Below are positions 27,112-36,476 of a stretch of 64,000 bases of DNA, one piece after another. The translations under genes were made by a program, and so were the position numbers. Source of the DNA: Leptothoe spongobia TAU-MAC 1115. GTDB taxonomy: Bacteria; Cyanobacteriota; Cyanobacteriia; Phormidesmidales; Phormidesmidaceae. The stretch lies in NCBI RefSeq assembly GCF_018739885.1, contig NZ_JADOES010000013.1:45768-109767 (forward strand). Reading direction: 5' to 3'. A model generated the notes under the pieces. The model was not told the origin of the DNA. It did not search any database and saw only the letters and a program-made list of their open reading frames with translations. Position 1 is the first letter of the stretch. The number at the start of each line of letters is the position of its first letter.

Positions 27112-27594
27112 CTATAGTTTAGAGGTTGGCGTGGCGTTGAGAGCACGCTGACCGTCAAATTTGTCGATGATGATATCGCTGTAGCGGGTTGAGATCGCAC
27201 CCACTGACAGCAAGCAAACCTCCAACTCGGTTGGATCCATATGTTCACCACCCAAAATACGATTGGCAAAAAACACAGTGCCAGCTTCATCAGTCTGAAA
27301 TGCGCCAAATCGCATCTTTCGATTTTCATCCAATAAAAAACGCAGCAGCGCTAGCTCGGGACCACAGCCAACAGCAACGCAACTACTGGCCCGTACAATG
27401 GCCAATTCCATATTTGGGTAAGGATGTGTCTCCCAGGGCAGTACCCGCAGCTCAATCAATGTAGTGTTTTGATATATCAAGTCAAAGTAAGGCTTTTCCT
27501 GATTGGCCTGTACGGTTTGTTTGAACGGACTGCTATTTAGATAGCCTTGCAGCCGTTCATAGGTCAGTTCTTGGGCACTATTGGTGAATTGCAT
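27112..27594 (-). CDS. YbjN-domain (T3SS-chaperone-like fold) protein
   Basis: This is a 160-residue protein from the ATG at 27594, chosen because an earlier start would overlap devA. It begins MQFTNSAQELTYERLQGYL, followed by KPYFDLIYQNTTLIELRVLPW and a C-terminal helix-rich half. The pattern fits the YbjN/DUF1821-like proteins found in most cyanobacteria, which share a fold with type III secretion chaperones. It is 13 nt downstream of the ABC ATPase gene and probably cotranscribed with it. A chaperone or adaptor role for the exporter is only an inference. Confidence 0.65.
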   Translation of the reverse strand: MQFTNSAQELTYERLQGYLNSSPFKQTVQANQEKPYFDLIYQNTTLIELRVLPWETHPYPNMELAIVRASSCVAVGCGPELALLRFLLDENRKMRFGAFQTDEAGTVFFANRILGGEHMDPTELEVCLLSVGAISTRYSDIIIDKFDGQRALNATPTSKL

Positions 27595-27607
27595 AAAAAA
27601 TTGAACG

Positions 27608-28396
27608 TCACATGATGAACATGTCGGCACTGACTTCTGTTAGTGCTTCTTGAGTTTTATGTTGAACGAAATCATTGGGGGTGCTATCTGATTCCAGGCG
27701 ACCGTCTACCAGGTTGATAATCCGGTCGGCCACATCCAGAATCCGATTGTCGTGGGTGACCATTAGGACAGTGCATCCTTCTTGCCTCGATAGATTATGC
27801 AAATAGGTCACCACGTCCCGACCTGACTTTTTATCCAGGGCGGCTGTGGGTTCATCGGCCAAGATGAGTTTGGGATGGTTGACTAGAGCACGGGCGATGG
27901 CCACGCGCTGTTTTTGTCCACCGGAGAGAGATTTTGGTTTGTAGTCTACTCGGTCGGCTAGCCCTAGGGCGCTGAGCATGGTGACTGACTGCTCTCGCTT
28001 CGAGGCGAATTTTCCGGTTAGTTCCACGGCCATTTCCACATTTTGGCTGGCGGTTAAGGACTCAAACAAGTTGTGAGCCTGAAAGATAAAGCCGATATTG
28101 CGACGAACATTGACCAAGGCGCGATCGCCTAGACCGACTAGTTCTTTGCCAAGGACGCGTAAGCTGCCATCTTGCAGACGTCGGAGGGCTCCGGCTAGGG
28201 TGAGGAGAGTGGTTTTTCCCGAGCCGGAGGGGCCGGTGAGAATTACGATCTGGCCCTTGGGCAGTTCTAGAGAAATATCGAATAGGACCTGTTTGCTCAG
28301 ATCGCCCACTCCAAAAAAATAGTTGAGATGTTGGATCTGCACCGCTAGGTCATCCCTGGACGAATCTAAGGTGGATTGTGGCTGAGTTTTAAACAT
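27608..28396 (-). CDS. devA: DevA-type ABC exporter ATPase
   Basis: This 262-residue ATPase carries Walker A GPSGSGKTTLL, the Q-loop region GFIFQAHNLFESL, the signature LSGGQKQRVAIARAL and Walker B LILADEPTAALD. It resembles the DevA/MacB-type ATPases of cyanobacteria. With the two DevC-like permeases and the DevB-like adaptor upstream it would form a tripartite exporter using a TolC-type outer-membrane channel. In Anabaena DevBCA exports heterocyst glycolipids; in non-heterocystous species the cargo of homologues is largely unknown. The gap to the upstream permease gene is 59 nt, so it is probably one transcript. The name is given by similarity, not by proof of function. Confidence 0.85.
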   Translation of the reverse strand: MFKTQPQSTLDSSRDDLAVQIQHLNYFFGVGDLSKQVLFDISLELPKGQIVILTGPSGSGKTTLLTLAGALRRLQDGSLRVLGKELVGLGDRALVNVRRNIGFIFQAHNLFESLTASQNVEMAVELTGKFASKREQSVTMLSALGLADRVDYKPKSLSGGQKQRVAIARALVNHPKLILADEPTAALDKKSGRDVVTYLHNLSRQEGCTVLMVTHDNRILDVADRIINLVDGRLESDSTPNDFVQHKTQEALTEVSADMFIM

Positions 28397-28455
28397 GTTC
28401 CTAACCTAGCTCAACACCTACTCTTAACTATTCAAGTTAACTATTCAATGCACAT

Positions 28456-29625
28456 TCAAAATACGTCTGCTGGGTCAGTGGTTTGGACTTTGCGGACTGC
28501 GATCGCACCTGACACCAAGCACATAATGAAGGTGGCGACTAGCAGATTTATGATCCGCTCCAGTGTCATTTGAAAAAATAACCCCGTTGCATTACCTGCT
28601 GCGGTGTACAGTAACTGACTCACCAAAACACCAGGAATAAATCCTAACACTGACAAAATAAAGGCTTCCTGCATCACTACGCCCAGCAGATAGCCATTTT
28701 TATACCCCATGGCTTTGAGGGTGGCGTATTCAGCCCAGTGGTCTGCCACATCAGTGTAGAGAATCTGATAGACCAAAATAATTCCGACAAAAAAGCCCAT
28801 GCTAGTGAGCAGTGAAAACACAAAGCCGATGTTAGTATTCTCCTGCCAGTATTTGCGCTCGCGAATCACAAAGCCATTCTCCCCATCGCGGGCCATGACC
28901 AAAACATCATTGGGCAGATGCTCCTGCAAGGTTTTGACCATGCGTTCCACATTCGTTCCAGGGGCAAGTTTCACCACACCTACATCGACTGTGGCGAAAC
29001 TACGTTTGTCTTCTTCCGGACCTCGATCTGCAAAGTAGCGTAGAAAGTTCTGATCACTCATCAATAGGTTGCCATTACCCGAGGCAAAGTCAGTGCCTAT
29101 GGTGAAGGTGCCGACTAAACGAATGTATCGGTCTGCCAGTTCACTAATCACGCCCGCTTCTACCGGTCCTACCTCAACACGAGATTTGGTATCCATTAGG
29201 GCCGTTTCCGGTAGCTTGAGTGCCTGGCGATGGGTTTCAATTTCAGGAATATTGAGTACTGGCTCGTCAGGATTGATCGCGATGACTCTGACAACACGAG
29301 ACTTACGATTTTCTGGATTTTTCCAGTTCACTTCGCTGATATACATGGCATAAGCATCCTGCACTCCTTCAAACGCGCGTGCCTGGTATAGGCGTCTGCG
29401 AGCGAAGGCACGGGGTACGAACATGTTGGTGCGCAACCGATTGACGATAATCACCTCACCGTTAAACCGGTTGAGCAACTGCAGCTGACTGTCATAGAGG
29501 GCATTCATAAACCCGTTAAACATAAACATCAGCAGCACCGCAAAGCCTACGCCAGCTAAGGACGTGGCAAAGCGGCGACGGTCGTGGGTGAGATTAAGCC
29601 AGGCTAAGGGGATGCGTTTAATCAT
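28456..29625 (-). CDS. devC: DevC-like ABC exporter permease (second of two)
   Basis: This 389-residue permease has the FtsX/MacB topology: one N-terminal transmembrane helix (about 20-42), a large periplasmic domain (about 45-265), then three helices to the C-terminus. It starts MIKRIPLAWLNLTHDRRRFA, a signature of DevC, and ends VRKVQTTDPADVF. The gene before it encodes a paralogue with the same layout (MARVSVAWSNLMHERTRLIV at the start and TADPAEIF at the end). Two consecutive DevC copies next to one DevA and one DevB may mean a heterodimeric permease. Confidence 0.82.
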   Translation of the reverse strand: MIKRIPLAWLNLTHDRRRFATSLAGVGFAVLLMFMFNGFMNALYDSQLQLLNRFNGEVIIVNRLRTNMFVPRAFARRRLYQARAFEGVQDAYAMYISEVNWKNPENRKSRVVRVIAINPDEPVLNIPEIETHRQALKLPETALMDTKSRVEVGPVEAGVISELADRYIRLVGTFTIGTDFASGNGNLLMSDQNFLRYFADRGPEEDKRSFATVDVGVVKLAPGTNVERMVKTLQEHLPNDVLVMARDGENGFVIRERKYWQENTNIGFVFSLLTSMGFFVGIILVYQILYTDVADHWAEYATLKAMGYKNGYLLGVVMQEAFILSVLGFIPGVLVSQLLYTAAGNATGLFFQMTLERIINLLVATFIMCLVSGAIAVRKVQTTDPADVF

Positions 29626-29634
29626 GAGTTCCCC

Positions 29635-30780
29635 CTAAAAGATTTCGGCTGGGTCAGCAGTGACGGCCTTTCTCACAGAAATGAGACCCGATAGACTGCA
29701 CATCAGCAGTGTCAGACCCAGAACAAAGATGACACGCCCCCCGTTCATGGCCACAGGTAGGGTACCTGCGGTTGCAGTGGCAGTGAGATGATACAGTCCA
29801 AGAGCTGCTGCTAGGCCAGGAATGTAGCCCAGCACTGCTAAGAAAATGGCTTCCTGTAGGACAATCTTGAACAAATACTGGGAGCGATAGCCCATGGCTT
29901 TCATCGTGGCGTACTCGGGCAGATGATCGCGAATGTCGGTGAACAAGATTTGATAGACGATTACGGCTCCAACGATAAAGGAGACCACCACACCCATACT
30001 GAAGATAAAGCCGATGGAGGTGGATTCTAACCAGTAGGCAGAGTCATGCTCGATGATGCCTGCTTTGGTGTAGACGTTCACATCAGCGGGCAACAATGCT
30101 CGCATCGTTGCGGCTACTTTTTCAGGGGATACTCCGAGTTTGAGTTTCACTAGGCCGACATTGATCAGACTGAGGGGCCGAGGCTCCAGGTATCTAATAA
30201 AATTTTGGTCGCTCATAATTAGCGTGCCGTCGGCGGCAAAGCCACCCCCGAGAAAATAGGTGCCACCGATCGTGATGCGGCGGCGATCCGCTTCTGTAGT
30301 CGTGCCAATTTCTTGGGGACCAAACTCTGGACGTGATAACCGGTCGATGAAAGCAGTATCGGGACGACTGAGAATGCGGCGGGCTTCAGTGCCCTGTAGC
30401 TCCGGCATCAGAAATACTGGGTCATTGGGATTGATGCCATAGACAAAAATGCCTCGACTCACTCCTGTTTCTGGATTGCGCCATAGTAGATATTCGCTGT
30501 AGAGCGGCATGATGCGTTCGACGCCATCTACCCCGGCTACCTGATAAATGCGCTCCCGTGGAAAGGCAGTGGAGGTGCTGATCTCTAAGGTCTCTGGGGA
30601 AATCAAGAACAGCTCGGCGTTGAACTGTTCGTAGAAGTTGGTGGCCGTGGAAATCAGGGCTCCCATAAAGCCGAGGTTCATGAAAATGAGGACGACGGCA
30701 AAGGATACGCCTGCGATCGCAACTATCAGCCGTGTGCGCTCATGCATCAAGTTGGACCAGGCCACCGATACCCTAGCCAT
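29635..30780 (-). CDS. devC: DevC-like ABC exporter permease (first of two)
   Basis: This 381-residue protein is homologous to the next permease gene across its length, including the N-terminal SVAWSNLMHERTRL segment, a periplasmic domain with LIMSDQNFIRYL (matched by LLMSDQNFLRYF in the paralogue), VIVYQILFTDI and the YATMKAMGY loop thought to couple to the ATPase. The start is 2 nt after the DevB-like stop, and 9 nt separate it from the second permease, so translation is probably coupled. The duplication and the divergence of the periplasmic domain suggest two non-identical subunits. Confidence 0.82.
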   Translation of the reverse strand: MARVSVAWSNLMHERTRLIVAIAGVSFAVVLIFMNLGFMGALISTATNFYEQFNAELFLISPETLEISTSTAFPRERIYQVAGVDGVERIMPLYSEYLLWRNPETGVSRGIFVYGINPNDPVFLMPELQGTEARRILSRPDTAFIDRLSRPEFGPQEIGTTTEADRRRITIGGTYFLGGGFAADGTLIMSDQNFIRYLEPRPLSLINVGLVKLKLGVSPEKVAATMRALLPADVNVYTKAGIIEHDSAYWLESTSIGFIFSMGVVVSFIVGAVIVYQILFTDIRDHLPEYATMKAMGYRSQYLFKIVLQEAIFLAVLGYIPGLAAALGLYHLTATATAGTLPVAMNGGRVIFVLGLTLLMCSLSGLISVRKAVTADPAEIF

Positions 30781-30782
30781 GA

Positions 30783-31961
30783 CTAGCTCTCCCCAGACTT
30801 GATATCGATCAGCACATCTACCTGGAGATTGGTCAGCATTGCCACGGCCTCATCCTGATCCACGGCGATGCGCACCTCCACAATGCGAGCATCGGCATTT
30901 GCCGCTGGGTCATCATCTAGCACGTCATTCTTGAAAATCTGTAGCCCGATAGTTTCTACGGTGCCGCTGAGAGAGCCTTGAAAGGCTCCATTTCGGCTGG
31001 TGATAGTAGCGTTTTGCCCGATATTAACCAGACCGACATCAGTTTCATAGACCTCGGCTACCACGTACATTTCATTTGTGTTACCCAGGGACATGAGCCG
31101 ATTGTTGGATACGGCTTCCCCTGGCCGCACATAGATATCCAAAATTTGTCCCGTTGAGGGGGCTTTGATAACCGTGCGATTGAGTCTCGCTTCTGCCAAA
31201 GCCAAGTTTTGCTGAGCTGACGTTACACCAGTTTCCACAGCGGCTAGTTGTAAATCTGCTTTGGCCATCGAAACCTGGGCTGCGGCATTTTCTAGATCGG
31301 TGCTTCGGGCCAGCTCCAGCTGTTTCTTCGTTGCGATTGCGTTAGCAATGTTACTGATGAGCTCGTCTACTTCTGTTTGTTGACGGTCAAATTCCTGCTG
31401 AGTAATGGCTCCCTGGGCCAACAAGTTTTCAAATCGCGCTAGATCAATTTTTGCTAGAGACAAGCGGGCTTCTAGGCTACGAATTTCGGCAGATTGAGCT
31501 TCAATTGCTTGAATCTGAGGCTGATCGATTTGCCCCGCTTTTGTAGTGGCTTCGGCAATGCGAGCTTCCCCAAGACTGCGTTCAGCTGCTAATGTTTGTT
31601 GAGCTTCTGCCAATTGACTAGCTGCATAATCACGCTCAGCTTTACGGATATCGTACATGTCTAGTTCAGCCAGTATCTGTCCAGCCTCTACCTGAGAGCC
31701 TTCTTCTATGAGGATTCTAGACAAGACACCCGTTTCGGCTGCAGCAATATCGATCACTTCGCTTTTGGGTTCAATCCGTCCCAGGGCGGCCACATCCACC
31801 CGTTCTGGTGGTGGCTTGGCTGCCTCTTCAATGGCTGCCTGGCGTGACTGTTGAATGGATCGTAAAGCGAGTAATGATGCACTGCCTGCCAGTAAAAGCA
31901 GTGCTATCCCAATCCAAAAACTAGTCTTTCTAAAAGGGCGTTGAGCAGACTGGGTCACCAT
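30783..31961 (-). CDS. devB: DevB-like periplasmic adaptor (HlyD/membrane-fusion family)
   Basis: This 392-residue protein has a single N-terminal transmembrane helix (about 15-32), a lipoyl half-motif VDVAALGRIEPKSEVIDIAA with GSQVEAGQILAELD, a long coiled-coil hairpin (about 100-265, including LAQGAITQQEFDRQQTEVDEL) and the second lipoyl half at VIKAPSTGQILDIYVRPGEAV, then a beta-barrel end. This is the DevB/HlyD adaptor architecture that bridges the inner-membrane ABC transporter to TolC. It is the first gene of the operon, with its promoter presumably in the 106 bases between it and holB. I could not find a clear NtcA site (GTA-N8-TAC) there. Confidence 0.85.
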   Translation of the reverse strand: MVTQSAQRPFRKTSFWIGIALLLLAGSASLLALRSIQQSRQAAIEEAAKPPPERVDVAALGRIEPKSEVIDIAAAETGVLSRILIEEGSQVEAGQILAELDMYDIRKAERDYAASQLAEAQQTLAAERSLGEARIAEATTKAGQIDQPQIQAIEAQSAEIRSLEARLSLAKIDLARFENLLAQGAITQQEFDRQQTEVDELISNIANAIATKKQLELARSTDLENAAAQVSMAKADLQLAAVETGVTSAQQNLALAEARLNRTVIKAPSTGQILDIYVRPGEAVSNNRLMSLGNTNEMYVVAEVYETDVGLVNIGQNATITSRNGAFQGSLSGTVETIGLQIFKNDVLDDDPAANADARIVEVRIAVDQDEAVAMLTNLQVDVLIDIKSGES

Positions 31962-32067
31962 ACGGAGCGCTTGTTCCTCTGTGGTGTAAGTATGTTAGAG
32001 CAAACGTCACAAACTACCCTATTTATTTTAGTTCGTCTGTAGAGAATGATGGGTAAGCACTACGTCA

Positions 32068-33051
32068 CTAATCCTTAATTAAATTCATCAACGTAATTTC
32101 CCAAACTAGTCGCGGTTGCACGTAGCGGAGTAGCTGTTTGCGGGCGAGTTCTAACTGCTCCATGCCATGAATGTGGCCTTGCTGCCAGAGATTTTGCTGT
32201 AGATAGTCTAAGAGCCAAAGTTGTGATTCTGGTTCTAAGGTTTGCACAATCTGACGGGCAAGCTCTAAGGCACTGCGTAGATTAGAAATGGGTTGGCTAA
32301 TTTGCTGCAGGAGTTCTGGGGGGATGGTTTGTAGCTGTTGCCAACTTGCGATCGCACTTCCCGGACTTCCCTGGGCCAAACCCAGGACTTCCAAATGATT
32401 TAAAACGTCTTGATGCCCTATCTGGATCAGTACTTGGGCCAAATCGGTTGGCCCTAATCGCCGGAAAGGAATTGTCTGGCATCGAGAAATCAATGTGGGT
32501 AATAGGGCCTGTTGATCAGGGGCAATTAGGACCAGAGTAGCTTGCCCAGGCTCTTCTAATGTTTTCAACAGACCATTGGCCGCAGCTTCAGCAATGAGTT
32601 CAGCAGATTCGATCACGACAACGGATCGGTCAGATTCCAGTGGTGGCCGTCCTAAAAAGCGAGCGATATCTCGAATCTGCTCTAAACGCACCTGGGGCCG
32701 TCCTCGGCGTTTGAGGCCAGCTGCCTGAGCTTCGACTACAGTGAGTAGCCTGCCTTGGTGTAGATAGGTGGGCTCAACCCATAACAAATCAGGGTGGTTG
32801 CGAGTTTGAATGCGTCGTTTAAGATTAGCGGGTGATTCATCCGAGCCCTTCAGGAGCATCGTGGCAAAGGCTGTTGCCACTAGACTACGACCCACCCCAG
32901 CCGGGCCTACAAATAGATAACCAGGCGCAATGCGCTGTCTGATCACAGCTTGTACTAGCAGATCAATAGCTTGAGTCTGTCCAATAATATGAACAAAATT
33001 TTGGACTAGTTGCTGTTTATCGATTGAAACTGAAGACACTCTAGATGCCAT
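32068..33051 (-). CDS. holB: DNA polymerase III delta' subunit
   Basis: This 327-residue clamp-loader subunit has an AAA+ fold with FVGPAGVGRSLVATAF at the P-loop position, where Arg replaces the usual Lys; this fits delta', which does not hydrolyse ATP. LKTLEEPGQATLVLIAPDQQALLPTLISRCQTIPF corresponds to sensor 1 and the SRC motif of clamp loaders. It overlaps the tmk stop by 11 nt. The tmk-holB pair is a common bacterial arrangement linking dTTP supply and replication. Start at ATG 33051. Confidence 0.9.
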   Translation of the reverse strand: MASRVSSVSIDKQQLVQNFVHIIGQTQAIDLLVQAVIRQRIAPGYLFVGPAGVGRSLVATAFATMLLKGSDESPANLKRRIQTRNHPDLLWVEPTYLHQGRLLTVVEAQAAGLKRRGRPQVRLEQIRDIARFLGRPPLESDRSVVVIESAELIAEAAANGLLKTLEEPGQATLVLIAPDQQALLPTLISRCQTIPFRRLGPTDLAQVLIQIGHQDVLNHLEVLGLAQGSPGSAIASWQQLQTIPPELLQQISQPISNLRSALELARQIVQTLEPESQLWLLDYLQQNLWQQGHIHGMEQLELARKQLLRYVQPRLVWEITLMNLIKD

Positions 33052-33709
33052 ACCATTGTTGCAAATAGCCAGAAATGATGGCTTGAATCTGTTCCGCTAT
33101 GGTCGTTTGGTCCAGGCTACCATCCACTATAATGAAGCGCTCCTTATCCTGCTTAGCTTGAGCGACGAACCCTTCATGGACTCGTCGATGAAATTCGATG
33201 CCTGCCTGCTCAATGCGGTCGGTTTCCCCCCGAGTGGTTATTCGTTTTAGGCCCTGGGCTACATCCAACTTTAACCATAGGGTGAGATCACTGGCGAGAC
33301 CTCCTGTGGCAATAGTGTTCAGGGTTTCGATCAGGTTTCGGTCAAGCTGTCGGCCATAGCCTTGGTATGCGACTGTGGAGGCGGTGTAGCGATCGCAAAG
33401 GACCAAATGTCCCGTTTTGAGAGCTGGCATCAAGATTCGTTCTACATGATGAGCACGATCAGCAGCATAGAGCAATAACTCGGATGTGCTGGTTAGATTC
33501 TCAGTATCCGTCGATGGCTGGAGCAAAACCTGTCTGATCTTTTGGCCAATGCTAGTGCCTCCAGGCTGCCGGGTAACGATGACACCGCTTGGATAATCAG
33601 ATAGTCTACTTTTGACCAGAGTTTGCTCTAACCATTGGCGCAGATATCCGATTTGCGTGGTTTTACCACTCCCTTCAATCCCTTCAAAGACAATGAGTTT
33701 ACCCCGCAT
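33041..33709 (-). CDS. tmk: Thymidylate kinase
   Basis: This 222-residue dTMP kinase makes dTDP for DNA synthesis. It shows the P-loop FEGIEGSGKTTQIGYL, the VTRQPGGT substrate motif with its Arg, and the DRYTASTVAYQGYGR segment with the DR(Y/H) motif. The length is normal for bacterial Tmk. It is translationally coupled to holB, with the two frames overlapping by 11 nt. Confidence 0.95.
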   Translation of the reverse strand: MRGKLIVFEGIEGSGKTTQIGYLRQWLEQTLVKSRLSDYPSGVIVTRQPGGTSIGQKIRQVLLQPSTDTENLTSTSELLLYAADRAHHVERILMPALKTGHLVLCDRYTASTVAYQGYGRQLDRNLIETLNTIATGGLASDLTLWLKLDVAQGLKRITTRGETDRIEQAGIEFHRRVHEGFVAQAKQDKERFIIVDGSLDQTTIAEQIQAIISGYLQQWYGI

Positions 33710-34105
33710 GTGTTCCTCAGTAGCTCTAAGCTTGCTAACTGCTTGGCCTATGCTATCTCAGTGAGTAAACATCAAGAGTTTTCGAAAATTAGTTTCAAAT
33801 AAAGTAGCGTCAATATCTACAGACAAGCTTAAAGATCAAATGCTTCTTACATGAATATGGTTTAGGAAGGTATTATTGACATGAAACTCAATGGCCGTTC
33901 ATCGACTTAACCTATATTTATCCTGAAAAACCTACTGTTCCCTAGAAGGGTAAAAGCGGATGTAAATTTATAGCTAGATTTCCTGGGATACTTAAGTCTA
34001 GATAGAAAATTGTAAATTCCCAGCGTATTGTTTAGGCTGAATTAACCGCTTCACCCCGATCAACACTGTAGATTTTGAGATTGTGCAGTAGCTCTAGAAT
34101 TTTCT
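33710..34105. other. Intergenic region between divergent tmk and a small conserved gene
   Basis: About 400 AT-rich bases with no credible ORF and no strong hairpin. It must hold both divergent promoters. Nothing more specific is visible. Confidence 0.4.
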
Positions 34106-34441
34106 ATGGCCCGGTATACCAACCTTTTTGTAAGCATTCTTCCTGCTAATAACCTTCGAGAATCATTACCAGATGTTCTCCAGTCCTGCGGGCTTCACTT
34201 GGTTTATCAAGATGGGGACTATATGATGGCTAAGGAACGTCCTGGTATTGTTTCCTATAGTCAGTTAGCCACAGTCGAAGTTTTGATTGGCTCTACTGAT
34301 GAAACTGAGTTGGTGACTCGAGATCCTGCCGCTACGGTGAATCTTGTCGTTAAGAACGAAGAGTTACCCCTGAAGACGAATAATCATTGCCATAAGGTTT
34401 TTCAATTGGTTAACCAAGCAATTGAAAAAAAAGCTAGCTAA
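34106..34441 (+). CDS. Conserved cyanobacterial hypothetical protein, 111 residues
   Basis: I do not recognise a characterised family. The protein is soluble, without signal or membrane segments. It begins MARYTNLFVSILPANNLRES, then has a DGDYMMAKERPGIVSYSQLATVEVLIG segment and a C-terminal helix NHCHKVFQLVNQAIEKK, suggesting a small alpha/beta fold. It stands alone between tmk and the FHA-domain gene, divergent from the former and convergent with the latter. Normal codon use and a clean ATG support a real gene. Confidence 0.7.
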   Translation: MARYTNLFVSILPANNLRESLPDVLQSCGLHLVYQDGDYMMAKERPGIVSYSQLATVEVLIGSTDETELVTRDPAATVNLVVKNEELPLKTNNHCHKVFQLVNQAIEKKAS

Positions 34442-34619
34442 CTAGTTCTAAGAGCTAGGCTTGCAGGCTGAGAACGAAATTAATTTATAGGAACTCATCT
34501 AGATAGAGTGTTGAAGGCTTTGTAGATTCTAATTTGCCTTAAATTTCCTGTCTTTTGGTTCTGTAGAGTCAGCTTGCTACGTAAGTAAAGCCCTAGAACA
34601 TGGCTTCCTGGGATTAAGC

Positions 34620-35045
34620 TTAGCCTTCCTCGTCTTCGTCAATCATGTTGGGGCTGATTAACGTGATATCAAATTCATCGGGTGGCACAGTGGATGTTGT
34701 GTCCCGCTTCAGCTGGTAGTAAATTGCTCTGGCTTGAGGACCAAAGACAATTTCGTCTTCATTCTTTAAATCATGGGCCTGTAACTTGCGGCCATTAATT
34801 AGCATGCCATTGGCACTGGGTTTACCCTTGAGGTTGCCATCAACAATACGATAGTAATAGCTTTCATCGTCTCTAGGTAGCTGAACCAACGTGGCGTGGT
34901 GTCTAGAAACAAACTGAGATGCGAGGCGAATATCACACTTCGCATCGCGACCAACGGAATAGACCGAGCTATCGAGGACAATTTCTCGTCGACCTTGGCT
35001 ATCTTCGACGATAAGAATACTACTTAGATGAGAACCTGAAGCCAT
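34620..35045 (-). CDS. FHA-domain protein
   Basis: This 141-residue protein consists almost entirely of one forkhead-associated domain. SVGRDAKCDIRLAS carries the Gly-Arg motif, VSRHHATLV the Ser-Arg-His core, and ANGMLINGRKLQAHDL the Asn-Gly turn, all of which bind phosphothreonine peptides. The tail is acidic (NMIDEDEEG). FHA proteins read Ser/Thr-kinase signals; no kinase gene is in this window. It is probably monocistronic. Confidence 0.88.
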   Translation of the reverse strand: MASGSHLSSILIVEDSQGRREIVLDSSVYSVGRDAKCDIRLASQFVSRHHATLVQLPRDDESYYYRIVDGNLKGKPSANGMLINGRKLQAHDLKNEDEIVFGPQARAIYYQLKRDTTSTVPPDEFDITLISPNMIDEDEEG

Positions 35046-35387
35046 GCTAACCGTGAAATGATGAATTTTAGAGAAAAATCAGGCCGTCAATAATTTCGCT
35101 ACTGTCAATATTCTGTCAGTATTCAAGGCCTTCAGGATTTTCTCTTGGTATTCAGCTTTATGCAATGGGGTTGCCACATTTTTATAAGTGCCTTTTTTAC
35201 GTCTTTTGGTAAAGGATGTAAGCTAATCTAGCAGCAAAATCTAGCTACCAAACCAACCTCAGTAAAGGCATAGGAGCCAATATAGCATTCCCGCTCCAAT
35301 ACTGGAACATGACAGTATATTGCTCCATGGAAGAAAAAGTCATCGTGGTTCCATGGGATTTGCGGTAGTTATCGATACCTCAGCATT

Positions 35388-35423
35388 AAAAAAATGCCGT
35401 TTTGCTAAGGGCAGCAAAACGGC
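35388..35423 (-). terminator. prk intrinsic terminator
   Basis: GCCGTTTTGCT (35396-35406) and AGCAAAACGGC (35413-35423) form a perfect 11-bp stem with a 6-nt loop. On the minus strand the stem is followed by a run of seven T (plus-strand A-run 35388-35394). It lies 45 bases after the prk stop, a textbook Rho-independent terminator. The 340 bases between it and the FHA gene start hold no gene I can support. Confidence 0.9.
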
Positions 35424-35468
35424 GTCGAATTGATATTGATTTCTAGCTACTGTATAGCCAACGTTTAA

Positions 35469-36476
35469 TTAAGCTACGGTGGCTGCTACGCCAGCAACTG
35501 AGCTGGTAAGACGCTCATAGGTAGCTCGCATTTTGAGCCCTACAAGTACTTGGAACAGACCTGTCCCATTATTGGAACCAGGATACTCCTCATGCTTTAG
35601 CAATAGCTCGGTCATTTCGCCGTAGCTACGCGTAGATATGTTGCTGAGGTGCTCTTCGACGTAGATCAGTTCTTCTAACTTCTCAAACTGACCGTCAATT
35701 TCTAGAATTGAAACCTCATTACCCATGTAGGTATCTGGGCCATAAGCCATGCGAATACCTGGATAGGAGCAAGTTAGTTTACGACCGCAGGGTACCCAGT
35801 TAATAGTGGAGCCCTCATCGAACAGGTAGGCAGGCTCGAGGCCCTCAACACCTTCTTTCTGAATCATCTGCACTCGCAGAATCTTGCGGTCTGTGTCGTC
35901 TTTGATGAGGTTAGTCGGTAGAACCTGCAGAACGACATCAGCATACTGCTTTTGAATGTCAATATAAGCTTCGAAATCAGGCTTACGAGCTTGAATGGAA
36001 GCAAGGACATCTTCGTAAGTGTGGCCCCGTTCCGCCATATCGCGCTGGATTTTCCAGGCAATTTTGACTTCGTCACTAATATCGAGATAAACGCTGAAAT
36101 CAAGTAGTTCACGTACTCGCTCATCGTACAGAGGGTGTAGACCCTCAATAACGATGACGTGGTTTGGATTGATTCGTTCGGGCGGATCAATTAAACCAGT
36201 TTCGTGGTTATAAATTGGCTTATCAATAGGAGTACCTGATTTCAGAGTTTTAATTTGCTCATACATCAGGTCAAAATTGTTTGCCTTAGGGTTGAGGGCC
36301 GTCACCCCAGCTACTTTGCGTTGCTTACGATCCAGACTGTGATAGTCATCTAAACAGATGACTGTCATGAATTCTTCGCCAAAAAGATCGCTGAGGCGCT
36401 TCAAAAATGTAGATTTTCCACATCCTGAATCACCGGCAACACCAATTAGAACCACGCGGTCGGGCTGACTGGTCAT
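35469..36476 (-). CDS. prk: Phosphoribulokinase
   Basis: This 335-residue Calvin-cycle kinase converts ribulose 5-phosphate to RuBP. The P-loop GDSGCGKSTFLKRL contains Cys19, and Cys41 lies in VICLDDYHSLDR; these are the redox pair of plant and cyanobacterial PRK. A second pair is visible as WVPCGRKLTC. Light regulation through thioredoxin and the CP12-GAPDH complex is therefore expected, and the partner gap2 is also in this window, 14 kb away. Length and sequence are standard. AGAGGA lies upstream of the ATG. It is monocistronic, with a strong terminator downstream. Confidence 0.97.
   Translation of the reverse strand: MTSQPDRVVLIGVAGDSGCGKSTFLKRLSDLFGEEFMTVICLDDYHSLDRKQRKVAGVTALNPKANNFDLMYEQIKTLKSGTPIDKPIYNHETGLIDPPERINPNHVIVIEGLHPLYDERVRELLDFSVYLDISDEVKIAWKIQRDMAERGHTYEDVLASIQARKPDFEAYIDIQKQYADVVLQVLPTNLIKDDTDRKILRVQMIQKEGVEGLEPAYLFDEGSTINWVPCGRKLTCSYPGIRMAYGPDTYMGNEVSILEIDGQFEKLEELIYVEEHLSNISTRSYGEMTELLLKHEEYPGSNNGTGLFQVLVGLKMRATYERLTSSVAGVAATVA

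Noticed and set aside
31962..32067. NtcA-binding site upstream of the DevB-like gene
   Set aside because: No GTA-N8-TAC arrangement was found; only shorter spacings are present.
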